Below are positions 11,305 through 23,844 of a DNA stretch of 64,000 bases, one piece after another. Origin of the DNA: Bettongia penicillata ogilbyi (Eukaryota; Chordata; Mammalia; Diprotodontia; Potoroidae); the NCBI GenBank assembly GCA_023548195.1, contig JAJHZJ010000496.1, forward strand, positions 9,930,070 to 9,994,069, given 5' to 3'. The first letter of the stretch is position 1; each line of letters opens with the position of its first letter. The notes beneath the pieces were generated by a model. That model was not told the origin of the DNA, did not search any database, and saw only the letters and a program-made list of their open reading frames with translations. The position numbers and the translations under genes were made by a program.

Positions 11305-12820
11305 TGTTTTTTAAACTTTATTTCCAATTCACAGAACAAAACAGCCATTTCCATAACGCAATAAAATAAAAAAGTTGATTGCACATGAAACTGCAAATCT
11401 ACATTGTACAAATTGCTATTCCCTCCAAATAAACAAAGTTATTGTGTAAATTTCTTCTTTTTCCCTGTTTTTCTTCCCTCCTTCTAGAGGAAGGCTACCA
11501 TCAGACACCAATAGGTATATATTATTCTATATATACTTCTATTTATCAGTTCTTTCTCTGGATTCAGACAGCCTCTTTCTTCACATGGTCTTTATTTTTC
11601 ACTTGTGTATTTTATAATAGTCAAAATAACTTAGTGGCTCAAAGTCATTCTTTAAAAAATGTTGCTATTACTATATACAGTTCTCTCTTGGTTCTACTCA
11701 CTTTACTCTTCATCATTTCTGCAAGTTTTTCCAGGTCTTTCTAAGATCATTGAGTTCATCATTTTATCACAACCATACATCATGGCTTGTTTAATCATTC
11801 CCTAATTGATGAGGATCCCTGTAATTTCTAATTCTTTGCTACTACAAAGAGAACTGTTACAAGCATCCCATTCAAACTAAAAGTTATAATTACTATTTGT
11901 AAATTTCCCTCCTTAATTTTACTTATTATTTTGTTTCTCAGCCTCAATTTTTACCCTATCTCTGTCACCTTATCCTTTCACACCCTTCCACCCCGCACTT
12001 CATCCACCTCTCCAAGAGTCTCCCTATCCCTTCTCCCCACCTCCAATCTCAATCCACACACTCCTCCAAAAGTCTGTCCCAGTTTTCTTGTTTTTCTATG
12101 TTCAGAAGATTACTTGCACTCTTCCAGATGTACATACTGCTTCCTCTTCAATCCAGATGAGAGTAAGTTTCCAACATTACCAGCCTTCCACCCCCACCTG
12201 CTTCCCCTGTATTAGTTCTTCCTTTGATACTCCATTTTTATAATTGTTTCCTTTTACTTTTGCCTACCTAATTTAGTTTTTTAGAATCACCCCATCACAT
12301 ACGATTCAGCCCAAACCTTTCTTGCAAACTATCTTAATAACAATTACAGTTTTAAGAACACTGGTAATATTCACACACACACATATGCATATATATACTT
12401 GTATATATATATATATATGTATATATATATGCATTTATATATGTATATAGATATATATAATGTTTTCCTTATATTTTTTCTGCATCTTTTATATCAAATT
12501 TCCCATTGAGTTCTGAAATTTTGCTATAAATACCTTTTGTTGTAAATACCTGAAAGTCTTTCAGTTTATCAAATGTCCATTTTCAGGATTATACTAAACT
12601 TTGCTGGATTCTTTGATGCAACCCCAGTCCTTTTGCTTTTCAAACTATAATATTCCAAGACTTTTGTTCTTTTACAGTATAAGGGATTAGGTCTTGTGAA
12701 ATCCTGGCTGTATTTCCTCAGAATTTTTTTTCTTGCTGCCTGCCATATTTAATTCTTAATCTGGGATTTCTAAGATTTGGCTATGGTATTACTGTGAGTT
12801 TTCATCCTGGGATTTTTTTT
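11305..12820 (-). mobile_element. L1 piece with ORF1 end and ORF2 end but no ORF2 body, minus strand
   Basis: From the left it holds an L1 3'UTR (GATTGCACATGAAACTGCAA at about 11380) and about 100 codons of the ORF2 C-terminus (11600-11890). C-rich spacer of the ORF1-ORF2 type follows (11930-12340), then an AT microsatellite, then the ORF1 C-terminal domain (12480-12820, TTTGCTGGATTCTTTGATGC phrase). About 3.5 kb of endonuclease/RT coding sequence is absent. It could be a HAL1-like internal-deletion form or two separate fragments lying next to each other. Confidence 0.6.
12368..12462. repeat. (CA)n-(TA)n microsatellite
   Basis: CACACACACACATATG runs into long TATATATATATATATA stretches interrupted by GCATTTATATATG. 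It sits in the L1 inter-ORF spacer. Confidence 0.9.
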
Positions 12821-12945
12821 AAGTCCTTGCATTGTAATGAAGTTCCAAGTTTACCAAAAAACCTCTCACACACTGTGGTCATTGCTGTGCACAAAGTTCT
12901 CCTGGTTCTGCTCCTTTCACTCAGCATTAGATCATATAAGTCTTG

Positions 12946-15900
12946 TCAGGCCTCTCTGAAGTCTTCCTGTTCATCATTTCCTAGAGGACAATAGTATTCC
13001 ATTACATTCATATACCATAATTTATTCAGCCATTCCCCAATTGATGGGCATCCACTTGATTTCAAGTTTTTGGCTAACACAAAGACTGCTACTATAAATA
13101 TTTTTGTACATGTGGGAACTTTTCCCATTTTTATGATCTCTTGGGGATACAATCCTAGAGGCAGTATTGCTGGGTCAAAGGGTATGCATATTTTTGTAGC
13201 CCTTTGGGTATAGTTCCAAACCGCTCTCCAGAATAGCTGGATCAGTTCACAGCTCTACCAGCAGTGTATTAGCGTTCCAACTCTTCCACATTCTCTCCAA
13301 CATTTATCATCTTCCTGTTCTGTCATGTTTGCAAATCTGACAGGTATGATGTGATACCTCAGAGTTGTTTTGATTTGCATCTCTCTAATCAAAAGTGATT
13401 CAGTGCATTTTTCATATGACTATAGATATCTTTAATTTCTTCCTCTGAAAATTGCCTTTTCATATCCTTTGACCATTAATCAATTGGGGAATGAGTTGTA
13501 TTTTTGTATATTTGACTCAGGTATCTATATATTCTAGAAATGAGGCCTTCATCCCCTAAATTAGCTATAAAAATTATTTCCCAGTTTTCTACATCCCTCC
13601 AAATTTTGGTTGCATTGGGTCTGGCTTTGCAAAAACTTTTCAGTTTAATGTAATCAAAATTATCCATCTTGCACTTCTTAATGCTTTCTATCTCTAGTCA
13701 AAAATTCTTCCCTTCTCCATAAATCTGATAAATACACTATTCCTTGCTCTACTCATTTGTCCATAGTAGCCATCTTTATACCTAGATAATGTACCCACTT
13801 GGATTTTATTCTTGTGTACAGTGTCAGGCATTGGTCTATGCCCAGTTTCCGCCATACTTTTATCCAGTTTTCCAGCAATTTTTGTCGAACAGTAAGTCCT
13901 TATCCCAGAAGCTGGGGTCCTTGGGTTTATCAAACAGTAGATTGCTATATTCATTAACTACTATGTCTTGAGTACCTGGCATATTCCACTTGTCTACCCT
14001 TCTGTTTCTTAGCCAGTACCAAGTGGGTTTGTTAATTGCTGCTTTATAATCCAATTTGAGATCTGGTAGTACTAGCCACCTTCCCTAGCATTTCTTTTCA
14101 TTAGTCCCCTTGATATTCTGGACCTTTTGTTCATCCAGATGAATTTTGATACTATTTTTTTTCAGCTCTAGAAAATAATTATCTGATAGTTTAATTGGTA
14201 TGGCACTAAATAAGTAAATTAATTTAGATAGAATTGTCATTTTTATTATATTAGCTCTGCCTACCCATGAACAACTGATGTTTTTCTACTTACTTAGATC
14301 TCACTTTATTTGTGCAAAAAGCGTCTTGTAGTTGTGCTCATATAGTCCCTGGGTTTGTTTTGGCAGGTAAACTCCCAAATATTTTATAGTGTCTACCCTA
14401 GCTTTAAATGGGATTTCTTTTCCTATCTCTTGCACATGGGTTTTGTTACTAATATATAGAAACGCAGAAGATTTGTGTGGGTTTATTTTGTAACCTGCAA
14501 CTTTGCCAAAGTTGTTTATTGTTTCAAGTAGATTTTTACTTGAATTTCTGGGATTTTCTAAGTATATCATCATATCATCTGCAAAGAGTGATAACTTAGT
14601 TTCTTCTTTGCCTATTCTAATTCCTTCAGTTTCTTTATCTTGTGTAATTGCTATAGCTAACATTTCTAGTACTATATTGAATAATAGTGGTGATAATGGA
14701 CATCCTTGTTTCACCCCTGAAATTGGATATGCATCTAGCTTATCACCATTGCATATTATGCTTGCAGAAGGTTTTAGGTAGATACTGCTTATTATTTTGT
14801 GGAAAGTTCCCTTTATTCCTATGCTTTCCAATGTTTTTAATAGGAATGGGTGTTGTATTTTGTCAAAAGCTTTTTCTGTGTCTATTGAGATAATCATGTG
14901 ATTTCTGTTAGTTTTGTTGTTGATATAGCCAATAATGCTAATAGTTTTCCTAATATTGAACCAGCCCTGAATTCCTGGTATGAATCCTAGCTGATCATAA
15001 TGTATTATTCTCATGATAAGTTGCTGTATTCCTTTTGCTAAAATCTTATTTAAAATTTTTGCATCTATATTTGTTAGAGAAATGGGTGTATAATTTTCTT
15101 TCTGTTTTGTCTCTTCCTGGTTTAGTATCAAAACTATATTTGAATCATAAAAAGAATTTTGGAGGACTTCTTCCCCAATTTTCAAAAATAGTCTATATAG
15201 TATTGGAGTTAACTGTTCTTTAAATGTTTGATAGAATAAATGTTTGATAGAATTGACTTGTAAATCCATCTGGACCTGGAGATTTTTTCCTAGGGAATTC
15301 ATTAATGGCTTGTTCAATTTCTTTTTCTGAGATGGGGTTGTTTAAATATTCAACTTCCTCTTCTGTTAATCTGGGCAATTTGCATTTTTTAAAATACTCA
15401 TTCATCTCATTTAGATTGTGGAATTTATGGGCATAAAGTTGGGCAACGCAATTTCTCATTATTGTTTTAATTTCCTCCTCATTTAGAGGTGAGTTCACCC
15501 CTTTCATTTTTGATATTGGTAATTTGATTTTCTTTCTTTTTTCAATCAAATTGACCAAATGTTTATCAATTTTATTGGTTTTTTTCATAAAACTAACTCA
15601 GTTTTATTTATTAGTTCAGTAGGTTTCTTAATTTTAATTTGGTAATCTCTGCTTTGGGTTTTAGTATTTCTAATTTGGTATTTACTTGGGGATTTTCAAT
15701 TTGTTCTCTTTCGAGCTTTTTTAGCTGCCTGCTCAATATATTGATCTCCTCTTTCACTATTTTATTTATTTAGGCATTCAAGGATATAAAGCTTCCCCTA
15801 AGAGCTGCTTTTGCAGTGTCCCATAAGACTTAGTAGGTTGTCTCTTTATTGTCATTCTCTTGAATGAAGTTGTTAATTGTTCTGTGATTTGTTGTTTAAC

Positions 15901-16674
15901 CTACTCCTTCTTTAGGATTAGATTGTTTAGTTTCCAATTAATTTTTCGTCTATCTTTGCATGGCCCTTTATCACATATAATTTTTACTGCATTACAATCT
16001 GAGAAGGATGCATTGACTATCTCGCCTTTCTGCACTGAATTGTGATGTTTTTATGCCCTAGTACATGGTCAATTTTTGTACATGTGCCATGTACCACTGA
16101 GAAAAAGGTATATTCCTTTCTATCCTCATTCAATTTTCTCCAGAGATCTATCATATCTACTTTATCCAGAGTTTTATTCACCTCCTCAACTTTCTTCTTT
16201 ATTTTAGGCTAGATTTATCAAGTTCAGAGAGGGGGAGGTTGAGGACCCCACTAATATAGTTTTGTTATCTATTTCTTCCTGTAACTCCCTTAACTTCTCC
16301 TCTAAGAATCTGAAAGCCATACCACTTGGAGCATATATGTTTAGTAATGATATTGTTTCATTGCCTATGGTGCCTTTTAGCAGGATATAGTTTTCTTCCT
16401 TATCTCTATTGATTAGATCTATTTCTGTTTTTGCTTTGTCTGAAATTACAATTGCTACCCCTGCTTATCTTACATTAGCTGAAGCACAATATATTCTGCT
16501 CCAACCTTTTACCTTCACCCTGTGTGTATCCCCCCATTTCAAATATGTTTCTTGTAAACAACATACTGTTGGATTATAGTTTTTAATCCATTCTACTATC
16601 CATCTCTGTTTTATGGGAGAGTTCATCTCATTCACATTCACAGTTATGATTACTATCTGTGTCTTTCCCTCCAT
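12946..16674 (-). pseudogene. L1 ORF2 (endonuclease and reverse transcriptase), broken
   Basis: The protein would nick DNA and reverse-transcribe L1 RNA at the target. The endonuclease N-terminus is visible (VNVNEMNSPIK, PTVCCLQETYLKW, KVKGWSRIY) in 16758-16465. The linker and RT start are in 15588-15220 ([17 protein letters not shown]). The RT fingers and palm are in 15317-14301, a 338-codon frame with [31 protein letters not shown] and the catalytic [11 protein letters not shown]. The thumb and C-terminal part follow in 14054-13694, 13667-13476 (DYIKLKSFCKARPN) and 13152-12946 (CPSIGEWLNKLWYMNVMEYY). The YADD-type aspartates survive, but at least five frame breaks and a largely unreadable stretch at 16460-15600 kill the gene. 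Confidence 0.9.
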
Positions 16675-17316
16675 CCTCTTTCCCATCATTTGTGCTTTTC
16701 GTTCTCCCTTCTCCCTTCCCTTCCAAAATAGTTTTAATTTTTGACCACCACCTCCCACAGTCTTCCCTTCCTTCTTTCAGCCCCTCTCCCTTTTACTCCC
16801 CTTTACCCTTATTACTTCTTCCCTCCCTTTTAGCCTCCCCTCCCCTTTCTTTTCCCCTTTCCCTCCTACTGCCTGTAGAACTAGTTAGATTTAGATAATT
16901 AAGTTTATTTTTCCCTCCTTGAAGCAAATCAGATAAGAATACCTCTGAAATAATGCTCATTTCCCTCCCTCTTTCCTTCTACTGTAATATATTTTTGTAC
17001 TTCTTCCTGTTACATAATTTACCATCTTCTGTTTCCTCCTTTTCACTTATCCTTTTACAATCCCTTCACATGCTTAAATCACATTTTTATCATCACATCA
17101 TTTACTTTATACCCATTTCCTCTATCTATGTATATCCCTTATATATTTCATTAGAGATATACAATTCTCAAGATTAACAAGTATCATCTTCCCTTGTAGG
17201 TAGATAGTTTGCCCAAATTGAGTAACAAGTTTTTCTTTTCCCATGTTTACCTTTTTATGCCTCTCTTGAGACCTGTGTTTGAAGACTGAATTTTCTATTG
17301 CGTTCTGGCCCCTTAA

Positions 17317-18287
17317 TCAGGAAGGTTTGGAAACCCTTATTTCATTGAGTGTCCATCTCCTTGCCTGAAATGTTATGCTGAACTTTGCTGGGTAATTGAT
17401 CCTTGGTTGTAGTCCCAGTTCCTTTGCCTTATGGAATATCATATTCCAATTCCTGTGATCTTTTAATGTGGAAGCTTCAAGGTCCTCTGTGATCCTGACT
17501 CTAACTCCTTGATAGTTGAATGGTTTCTTTCTAGCTTCCTGTAGTATTTTCTCCTCCACTGGCTAGTTCTGGAATTTGGCAACAATATTTCTTGGTGTTT
17601 TTAGTTTGGGATACCTTTTGGGAGGTAAACAGTGGATTCTTTTGATGACTATTTTGCCTTCTGGATCTAGCACTTCTGTGCAGTTTTCCTGGATGATTTC
17701 TTGGAAGATATTGTTCAGGCTCTTTTTTTCATCATGACTTTCATCATGATAATAATTCTTAAATTTTTTCTCCTAGATCTATTTTCCAGGTCAGTTGTTT
17801 TCCAATTAGATATTTCACATTTTATTCTCTTTTCATTTTTTAGATTTTGTTTAACTGATTCTTGATGTCTCATGGAGTCATTAGATTCTACTTGCCCAAT
17901 TCTAATTTTTATCAAATTATTTTCTTCAGTTAACTTTTGCATCTCCTTTTCCATCTGTCCAATTATTCCTTTTAATGAATTATTTTCTCCTGTTAGCTTT
18001 TGTACTTCCTTTTCCATTTGTTCAATTTTCCTTTTTAAAGAGCTGTTCTCTCCAGGGAATTCTTTTTTCATACTTTTTAAAATCATTGGCCAGTTTTTCT
18101 TCTATTTCCTTCTTCAGCTCTTGCAAGAGTGCTCTTTGTGCATGTGAGTAGTTCATGGTCCCTTCTGAAGTTTCAGATGGGAGTACAGTCTCAATACTGA
18201 CATCTTTGGTATTTGCGTTTTAGTCTTTGTCTCCATAGAGTCAGTCTATGTTTTTTTTTCCTTCTTGCTTTGCTTCTTCTTACTCAT
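17317..18287 (-). pseudogene. L1 ORF1 protein, frameshifted
   Basis: The start ATG is at 18287-18285 (reading M S K K K K-type basic residues). The coiled coil lies in 18086-17715 and holds 21-residue units ending IEQMEKEVQKL, IGQMEKEMQKL and IGQVESN. The KNLRI RRM-like strand is near 17760, and the C-terminal domain is in 17559-17317 (ITEDLEASTLKDH, INYPAKFSITF). The usual role is a trimeric nucleic-acid chaperone packaging L1 RNA. At least two frame changes separate the three domains. Confidence 0.85.
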
Positions 18288-19275
18288 AATAATGACACTT
18301 TGTGTGTTGTGGCCTCTGGTTCCTTCAGCTAGACACTAAGGAACCTGATGCTGAGCTGGCTAGTGTGAGAAAGCCCAGGCCAGGTGAATTCTTTCTGCTT
18401 GTGTTTCCCTGACTTAGCCCTGGAGCTAGCTTGTTAAGTGTGGGGGAGGGTTGGTCTGGACACAGGAGATCTCCTCAGCTGAGCTACAGCAAGCTTAGTT
18501 GTTGATGATCTCAGCTGCCCTATTATGTTTCCATTTCCCCTGCAGCACTAAGGCATGCCTGGGCTCCTGGTGTTGGTGGTTGCGGGCTCATGGGCTCAAC
18601 TTCCCTGGGATCTCTTCCTGGTTTGCTGAGGTAGGGCTGTCTGGGACACCTTCGGTCCTCCACTACAGTAAGAGGAATACTCCTTAGCAATTTTCCTAGC
18701 CTTACATGCTATGAGATTGTTTGCCCCTTCTGCTGAACCCACTGATTCAGAATTTTTCTAGGGAAATATTTTATGGTTCTTTTAAGGTCAACAAAGGGAG
18801 GGGGAGAGAGCATTTACGAATCACTCTGCCATTTTGGCTCCCAGAAATTCAAGTAGGTGACTTACAGACATTTTATGTGTGAGCTGATAGTCTCAGGAGC
18901 AGCTGCGGCTGATACCTGGGGCTCCTTGCAGCTCTCAGTCACTTGGCACTACTGGACTCCCGCCATGGGCTGCCATTCTGCCCTGCTGTCACTGCCTCAG
19001 ACCAGCCAGGGGCTTTCCTGTTCAACCCTGCTGCGATGGGGATGCACTGTGCTGTGTGCTGGATGCTGGATGCTCCTCCATCCCCATGGAACAGATCCTT
19101 CCCCTCCACCTTCCAGTCTGTCCTTGTCTGTGAATCTGCCACAGTCTGTCTCCTATTGGATTCTGCACTTCCAAAATTTGGTCAGATTCTCTTTTTAGAG
19201 GTATCTGAAGGAATTTGTCTAAGAGCTTAGGTGACTAGTTGCTCTCATTCCACCATCTTGGCTCAGCCCCGTTGG

Positions 19276-21885
19276 TAAGGTTTTTAGAAGGAATGAATAT
19301 TCTTCTTTGTCAAGACATTTTCTTCAGTAATTTAGATAATTGTGTGGTTTGAGATGTTTTTGATTGTTTCCATAATATCAAATCATCCTTGCATTTCTGA
19401 TATGAATTCAACTTGGATAAAAAGAATTATTTCTTTAATAAACTGCTGTAGTCTATTTGACATTTTTAAAAACAATCAGTATTCATTCATTAAACTTGTC
19501 TATAGTTTGCCATTAATTTTTCCCTCACTGTTTTAAGCATTAGGTTACAATGTTTTCACAAAAGTAATCTGGTAGAGTCCATTCTTTCTCAGTTTTTGAG
19601 GATAATTTGCATAGTATTTCATTATTTATTCTTTTTAAAAGTTTGGTAGAATTCTCTCATAAATCTATAAGAATGAGAAAGGTCATTTTCCTTTGGTTTT
19701 ATAGTTATAAGTAGTTCTATTTCATTTTCTGAGATTGGATTATTTAATATTTCTACTTGATCATCTTTTAGTTTGGGGTTTTACATTTTTTGAAGAAAGT
19801 CATATATTTCTTTTATGTTTTCAATTTTGTTAGAACACAACTGTGCATAGTAGGTTCTGATAATTCTTTATGTTTGTTAGTTTTATTATGATTTCACTAT
19901 TCCTTTAACATTTTGTTGATTTTTTTGCCCTCTTTTTTTTAATGTCTAACTAGAAATTTATGTATTTGTAGGTCTTTTCCAAAAAATGCCTTTCAGTTTT
20001 GTTTATAATTTCTATATTTTTGGCTTTCAATTTACCTGTTCCTCCTCTGATTTTCAGTATCTCCTTTATGTGTTTATTTGTTATTTTTTGTTTGTTTTGT
20101 TTATTTTGAGGAGGTCCTAACTTTAAATTCCCATTTAGTCGATTAATTTTTTTCCTTTTCTATTGTGTTAATGTATGTTTGGAGGGATTTTTTTTTCCCT
20201 TTAGAACTGATTTAGCCACATTCTATAAATTTTGATACATTGTATCAGCACTGCCATTGTCTTTCACATAATTATTTGGGTTTTTTTAATGAATTTTTGA
20301 CATACGCAACTGATATTTCATTATTAAGTCTCTAAGTCTGTGCCTTTTGTTTGTCCTAAGGAAAAAATCATTATTTTATTGCAGTATCTTCTATGAAGAA
20401 TATATTTACTATTTTGCCTTTTTGATCAATTTGGGGTATGTCTGTACCCTAATAAATAGTCAATTTTTGTAAAAGTTCCATGTGATGCTGAAAAACATGT
20501 ACATTCTTTGGAGGTCCCATTTGGAAGATGTCACAAGTCACTTTCTTCTCCTTCAGTTATTTCCCCAATTTTATATTTTCCTTTATGTTTGTCTTTATGT
20601 TAGATTTGCTCAAAATTGAGCGAGGGACACTAGCATCTCTGACTATGATTTTGTTACTATCTATGTTTTCTTATTTCTTATTTACTCAGTTTTTTTCTTT
20701 TATGAATTAAGATGTTATATTATTTGGTGTATATTGACTAAATATAAATATTGGTTTGTCTGTGGTTCCTTTTTATCATAATATGATTTCTTTGTTTTTC
20801 TATATTCATGTTGTGAATTCTTGTTTTCTGTTTGCCTGATAGCATAACTGCAATTACTGCTTTTTTTTTGATTCAACAAATGCACAGTAATTTTGGTTCT
20901 AGCCTCACAGTTTCATTCTTCGCTTATCTTTGCTTTTTAGATGTGTTTCTTATGAAGTATTATGAGCTTTTGTTTTCTTATCCATTATGTCACTCACCTT
21001 CATATTATTTGATTATTTAATCCATTTAAACTTATGAGAATTAGGTTTATATTTTTGTCCCAATATTGCTTTTTTAATCAAGATTTTGATGTTGTTTTTG
21101 TTTCTATTTCTTTTTGTAAGACACTTCTTTGTCTCTCCAGTAATTTTTCCTCTCCCCACTAAAACCTTCGCCTCCCATTTGTCATCTTTCTCAACTTGAG
21201 GATTTTCACTTATTAATTCCTTTCCTTTATTTCTCATCTATTTTTCTTCTCATTTTCCCTCTCAGTTAAGTAGTTCTTTAAAATCTTCCTTCTTTTTCTC
21301 TCAATTTCTTGTTAGCTTTTTTCTCAAAAGTTTCTTTTTACTTATTCTCTTCATTAATTCTCTTCCTTTTCTCTCTATTCTAAACTTTTATTCTTTAATT
21401 TATGATCTTTATACTTATTTATTCTTTCTTTAGTCTCTCAGTGTTCCTCATGGAATCAAGGCTTTTAAAATACCAATTTTAAGTTCCTTCTCCTTTCTGT
21501 GTTATTGCCTTCTAGATTCTCCCTCTTCCCTCTTTAATGTTATACCTCAGTTTTATAAGTATCAATTCCTGCACAAGTCAGAGAGAACAGAAGTGTTACC
21601 CCCTAGTAGAAACATCTCTGGATCCCTTATTGCTCCATTTAAACTGCCTTCTCTATTTTTCTAGTTGCCATGGAATGTTCTCTCTGGATCCATGTCTTCC
21701 CTCCTTTCTAGAATTTGAATTTCTTTTTGATTACTCTTTTTATACTTAAATGCCTTTTGACTCTTCAAATTCTTTTGAAATTTATTTTTTTCAGTTAATA
21801 AGTATTTGTTTTCTATCCCCTCTGGAGGCAAAAAAAAACAAAATCTTGGTAATTGAAATGCATAGTTAAAGAAAACAAATTTCCA
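19276..21885 (-). mobile_element. Old L1, 5' half (ORF2 N-terminal part and spacer), minus strand
   Basis: The minus strand reads a decayed MQGWF-type RT block near 19410-19370 (reading DFISEMQGWF when translated) and the preceding linker at 19700-20200. Endonuclease-region sequence follows up to about 21060, then T/C-rich spacer of the ORF1-ORF2 type to 21885. The RT block breaks off at 19276, and about 400 bp of palm sequence is missing before the old 3' half resumes at 11300. It is much more diverged than the L1 inserted next to it. Confidence 0.7.
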
Positions 21886-22085
21886 CATTGCTCATGAACA
21901 AATATGTATTTTCCAAAGCATACAGCTTTCATCATCTGGTCATCTCTAAATCGACTCTCCTGCATGCCCTATAACTCTAACTCTCCTTGGCATTCTTTTA
22001 TAGCCTAGGGGAAAATGAATTGTTTTAAGCATCTGTGAAATCCTTCTGCAGACCACACAAAACTATCTGCTAAAAATCCAGGTGT
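21886..22085. other. No recognised feature
   Basis: Unique-looking spacer between the L1 block and a SINE cluster. Confidence 0.35.
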
Positions 22086-22094
22086 TCATAGAAT

Positions 22095-22400
22095 CTAACA
22101 GCCTGATGCAGCAATTTTTATAAATAATGATTTCAACTCTGCCATTTACTACCTGTGTGACTTTGAGCAAATTATCTAACCTCTCTTGTCCTCAGTTTCC
22201 ATCTCAGTAAAAAAAAAATGAGAGAATTGGAGTTAATGTCCTCTGCACTCTCTGCTCTAGATTTGTAATCCTATGATCTCAAGTCACTTAACCTTCCTGA
22301 ACCTCAGTTTCCTCATTTGTAAAATAAGGGAATTGAACTTGATGACCTCTGTGTACCCTTCCAACTCTAAATGTATGATCCATTATCCTATGACTTTGGG
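22095..22400 (+). mobile_element. Two MIR-type SINEs head-to-tail, plus strand
   Basis: The first copy runs to about 22277 (CTACCTGTGTGACTTTGAGC, CTCAGTTTCCATCTCAGTAA, TTTGTAATCCTATGA end). It is followed at once by a second partial copy (CTCAGTTTCCTCATTTGTAA, CCTTCCAACTCTAAATGTAT). The repeated tail suggests either insertion at a SINE end or local tandem duplication. Confidence 0.75.
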
Positions 22401-23195
22401 CATCCAAGGTTTCATTGCTATGGGCATCATTTCAGTTGGCAACCCCTATAAACCCACACATAGCAAATCATTTTCATGAGTTTCTGGAGCTGAAAAAATT
22501 TTTAATCTTGATGGTCAGTCTTCTGTTGAAGACCTTTCTGCACATAGTGTAGTCTCTGATCACCAGACATAGGACCCATTGTGAATCTTACGTGCAGAAC
22601 TCTTCCAGCGTGGTTTTCTCATGATCCTTGAAAGCAAAGGGTCACTTCCATGCCAAAATAATGAGTATGAAGGGTAATTCAGTGGAGCTTGTACAATGAG
22701 GTGTCCATGATACAGCAAAAAGATTGACTTGCAGCCATCCCCTTCACCAAGGCTGGTTGCCACAGGTTGCCTTCTTATCCTGGTCAATTTGGATAATATA
22801 TATCATATAAAGCAAATAATGTAACTTCTACTTCCAAGCCAAAGAAGGACAGAGAGCTGGAGGTTATAGGAACAATTTAAGTAACTGCAGCAAAATCTGC
22901 TTATGACCATCCCTAGGGGGTTAATGTCTGACTTAGGCAGGAAAATAAGTGAGAAAATATTGCAGGTCTATGCTGGGTTGTCAAAAAATAAACATAAACA
23001 CATCCTAGGCAAGAACATTAGAAGCCTATTCCCCTGTAACAATGTTGCATAAAAAATAGATGATTATTGACGTATTGTAAAAGACTTGCTTCTAATTTCT
23101 GAGCCTGTGGTGGGTTGGTACAATTTTGTAAAATGTGCTCCTGTGACCCAGAGAATCAATTGGCTTAGTCTATTTAATTTGTAGTCATAATGCAT
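22401..23195. other. No recognised feature
   Basis: About 800 bp without a clear repeat. A minus frame at 22787-22560 has no known motif. Its moderate GC and lack of decay signals leave LTR or unique sequence possible. Confidence 0.35.
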
Positions 23196-23196
23196 A

Positions 23197-23365
23197 AAAC
23201 AACTGGGTGGCTAAGGATTAGAGTCCTGAATTCACAGTTTAAAAGACCTACATTCAAATCTTGCTTCAGACACTGGGCACAGCATTTAAGTCTTCTGGGC
23301 CTCAATTTCTTCATCCATAAAATGGGGATAATAATAGAACCTACCTACAAATGAGGTAATATATT
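23197..23365 (+). mobile_element. MIR-type SINE, plus strand
   Basis: AACTGGGTGGCTAAGGATTA (head), CTTGCTTCAGACACTGGGCA, CCATAAAATGGGGATAATAA and a TACCTACAAATGAGGTAA tail follow MIR order. Confidence 0.75.
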
Positions 23366-23844
23366 GCATTGTCCTATTTATTTAACAATCAATGCATTAA
23401 TTAATGCTCTAAAGGTCCAACTTGGGTCTATTTTAAATGGCACATATTGATTGTGGTTAAGAAAGTCAATAATTATTGGTTTTCAAAACTGTTTTGGGAG
23501 AAGTTCCAAGTCCTATCAGGAATGTAAGATAAGTGAAATGACTCAGGGTTCTGAATTTAGAGGGCATAAGATTCAATGGATGCTAATAGCACTTGTAGTG
23601 CTTTAACACCAGAAGAAAAAAATAATTTACCAAAAAATATAATAAAGATTTACCAGCTAGTTAAGAATAACTACTTCAAATAGAAGACAGCTGTATAGTA
23701 TCTAGATTAAGGTCCTTTCCCCAAACCCCTTCCTTCTGCCCTGTGAATTCCTCAGCAGTGGCCTTGAGATGGTTTTTCATGGTTGTCATCACACCATCCC
23801 CAAGTCTACACCTGGAGTCTTAGTTTCAGATCTAGACACCACAT
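23366..23844. other. No recognised feature
   Basis: AT-rich spacer. No coding or repeat family recognised. Confidence 0.35.

Larger units (their letters stand above)
12830..19272 (-). mobile_element. L1 retrotransposon, nearly complete but decayed, minus strand
   Basis: On the minus strand it begins at the GAGCCAAGATGG motif near 19260. A GC-rich 5'UTR of about 1 kb follows, then ORF1 (18287-17317), a long purine-rich spacer of about 600 bp (17316-16760) and ORF2 (16674-12946). The usual 400-500-bp 3'UTR and A tail are missing: the copy stops just past the ORF2 C-terminus near 12830. The long inter-ORF spacer is typical of marsupial L1, and the HAL1 3'UTR appears to derive partly from it. 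Both ORFs carry several frameshifts and stops, so the element cannot move. Confidence 0.85.

Noticed and set aside
16659..16898. Pro/Ser/Phe-rich plus-strand frame as a secreted protein
   Set aside because: It is the antisense of the purine-rich L1 inter-ORF spacer. Similar C/T-rich frames occur antisense to other L1/HAL1 3'UTRs (2202-2654).
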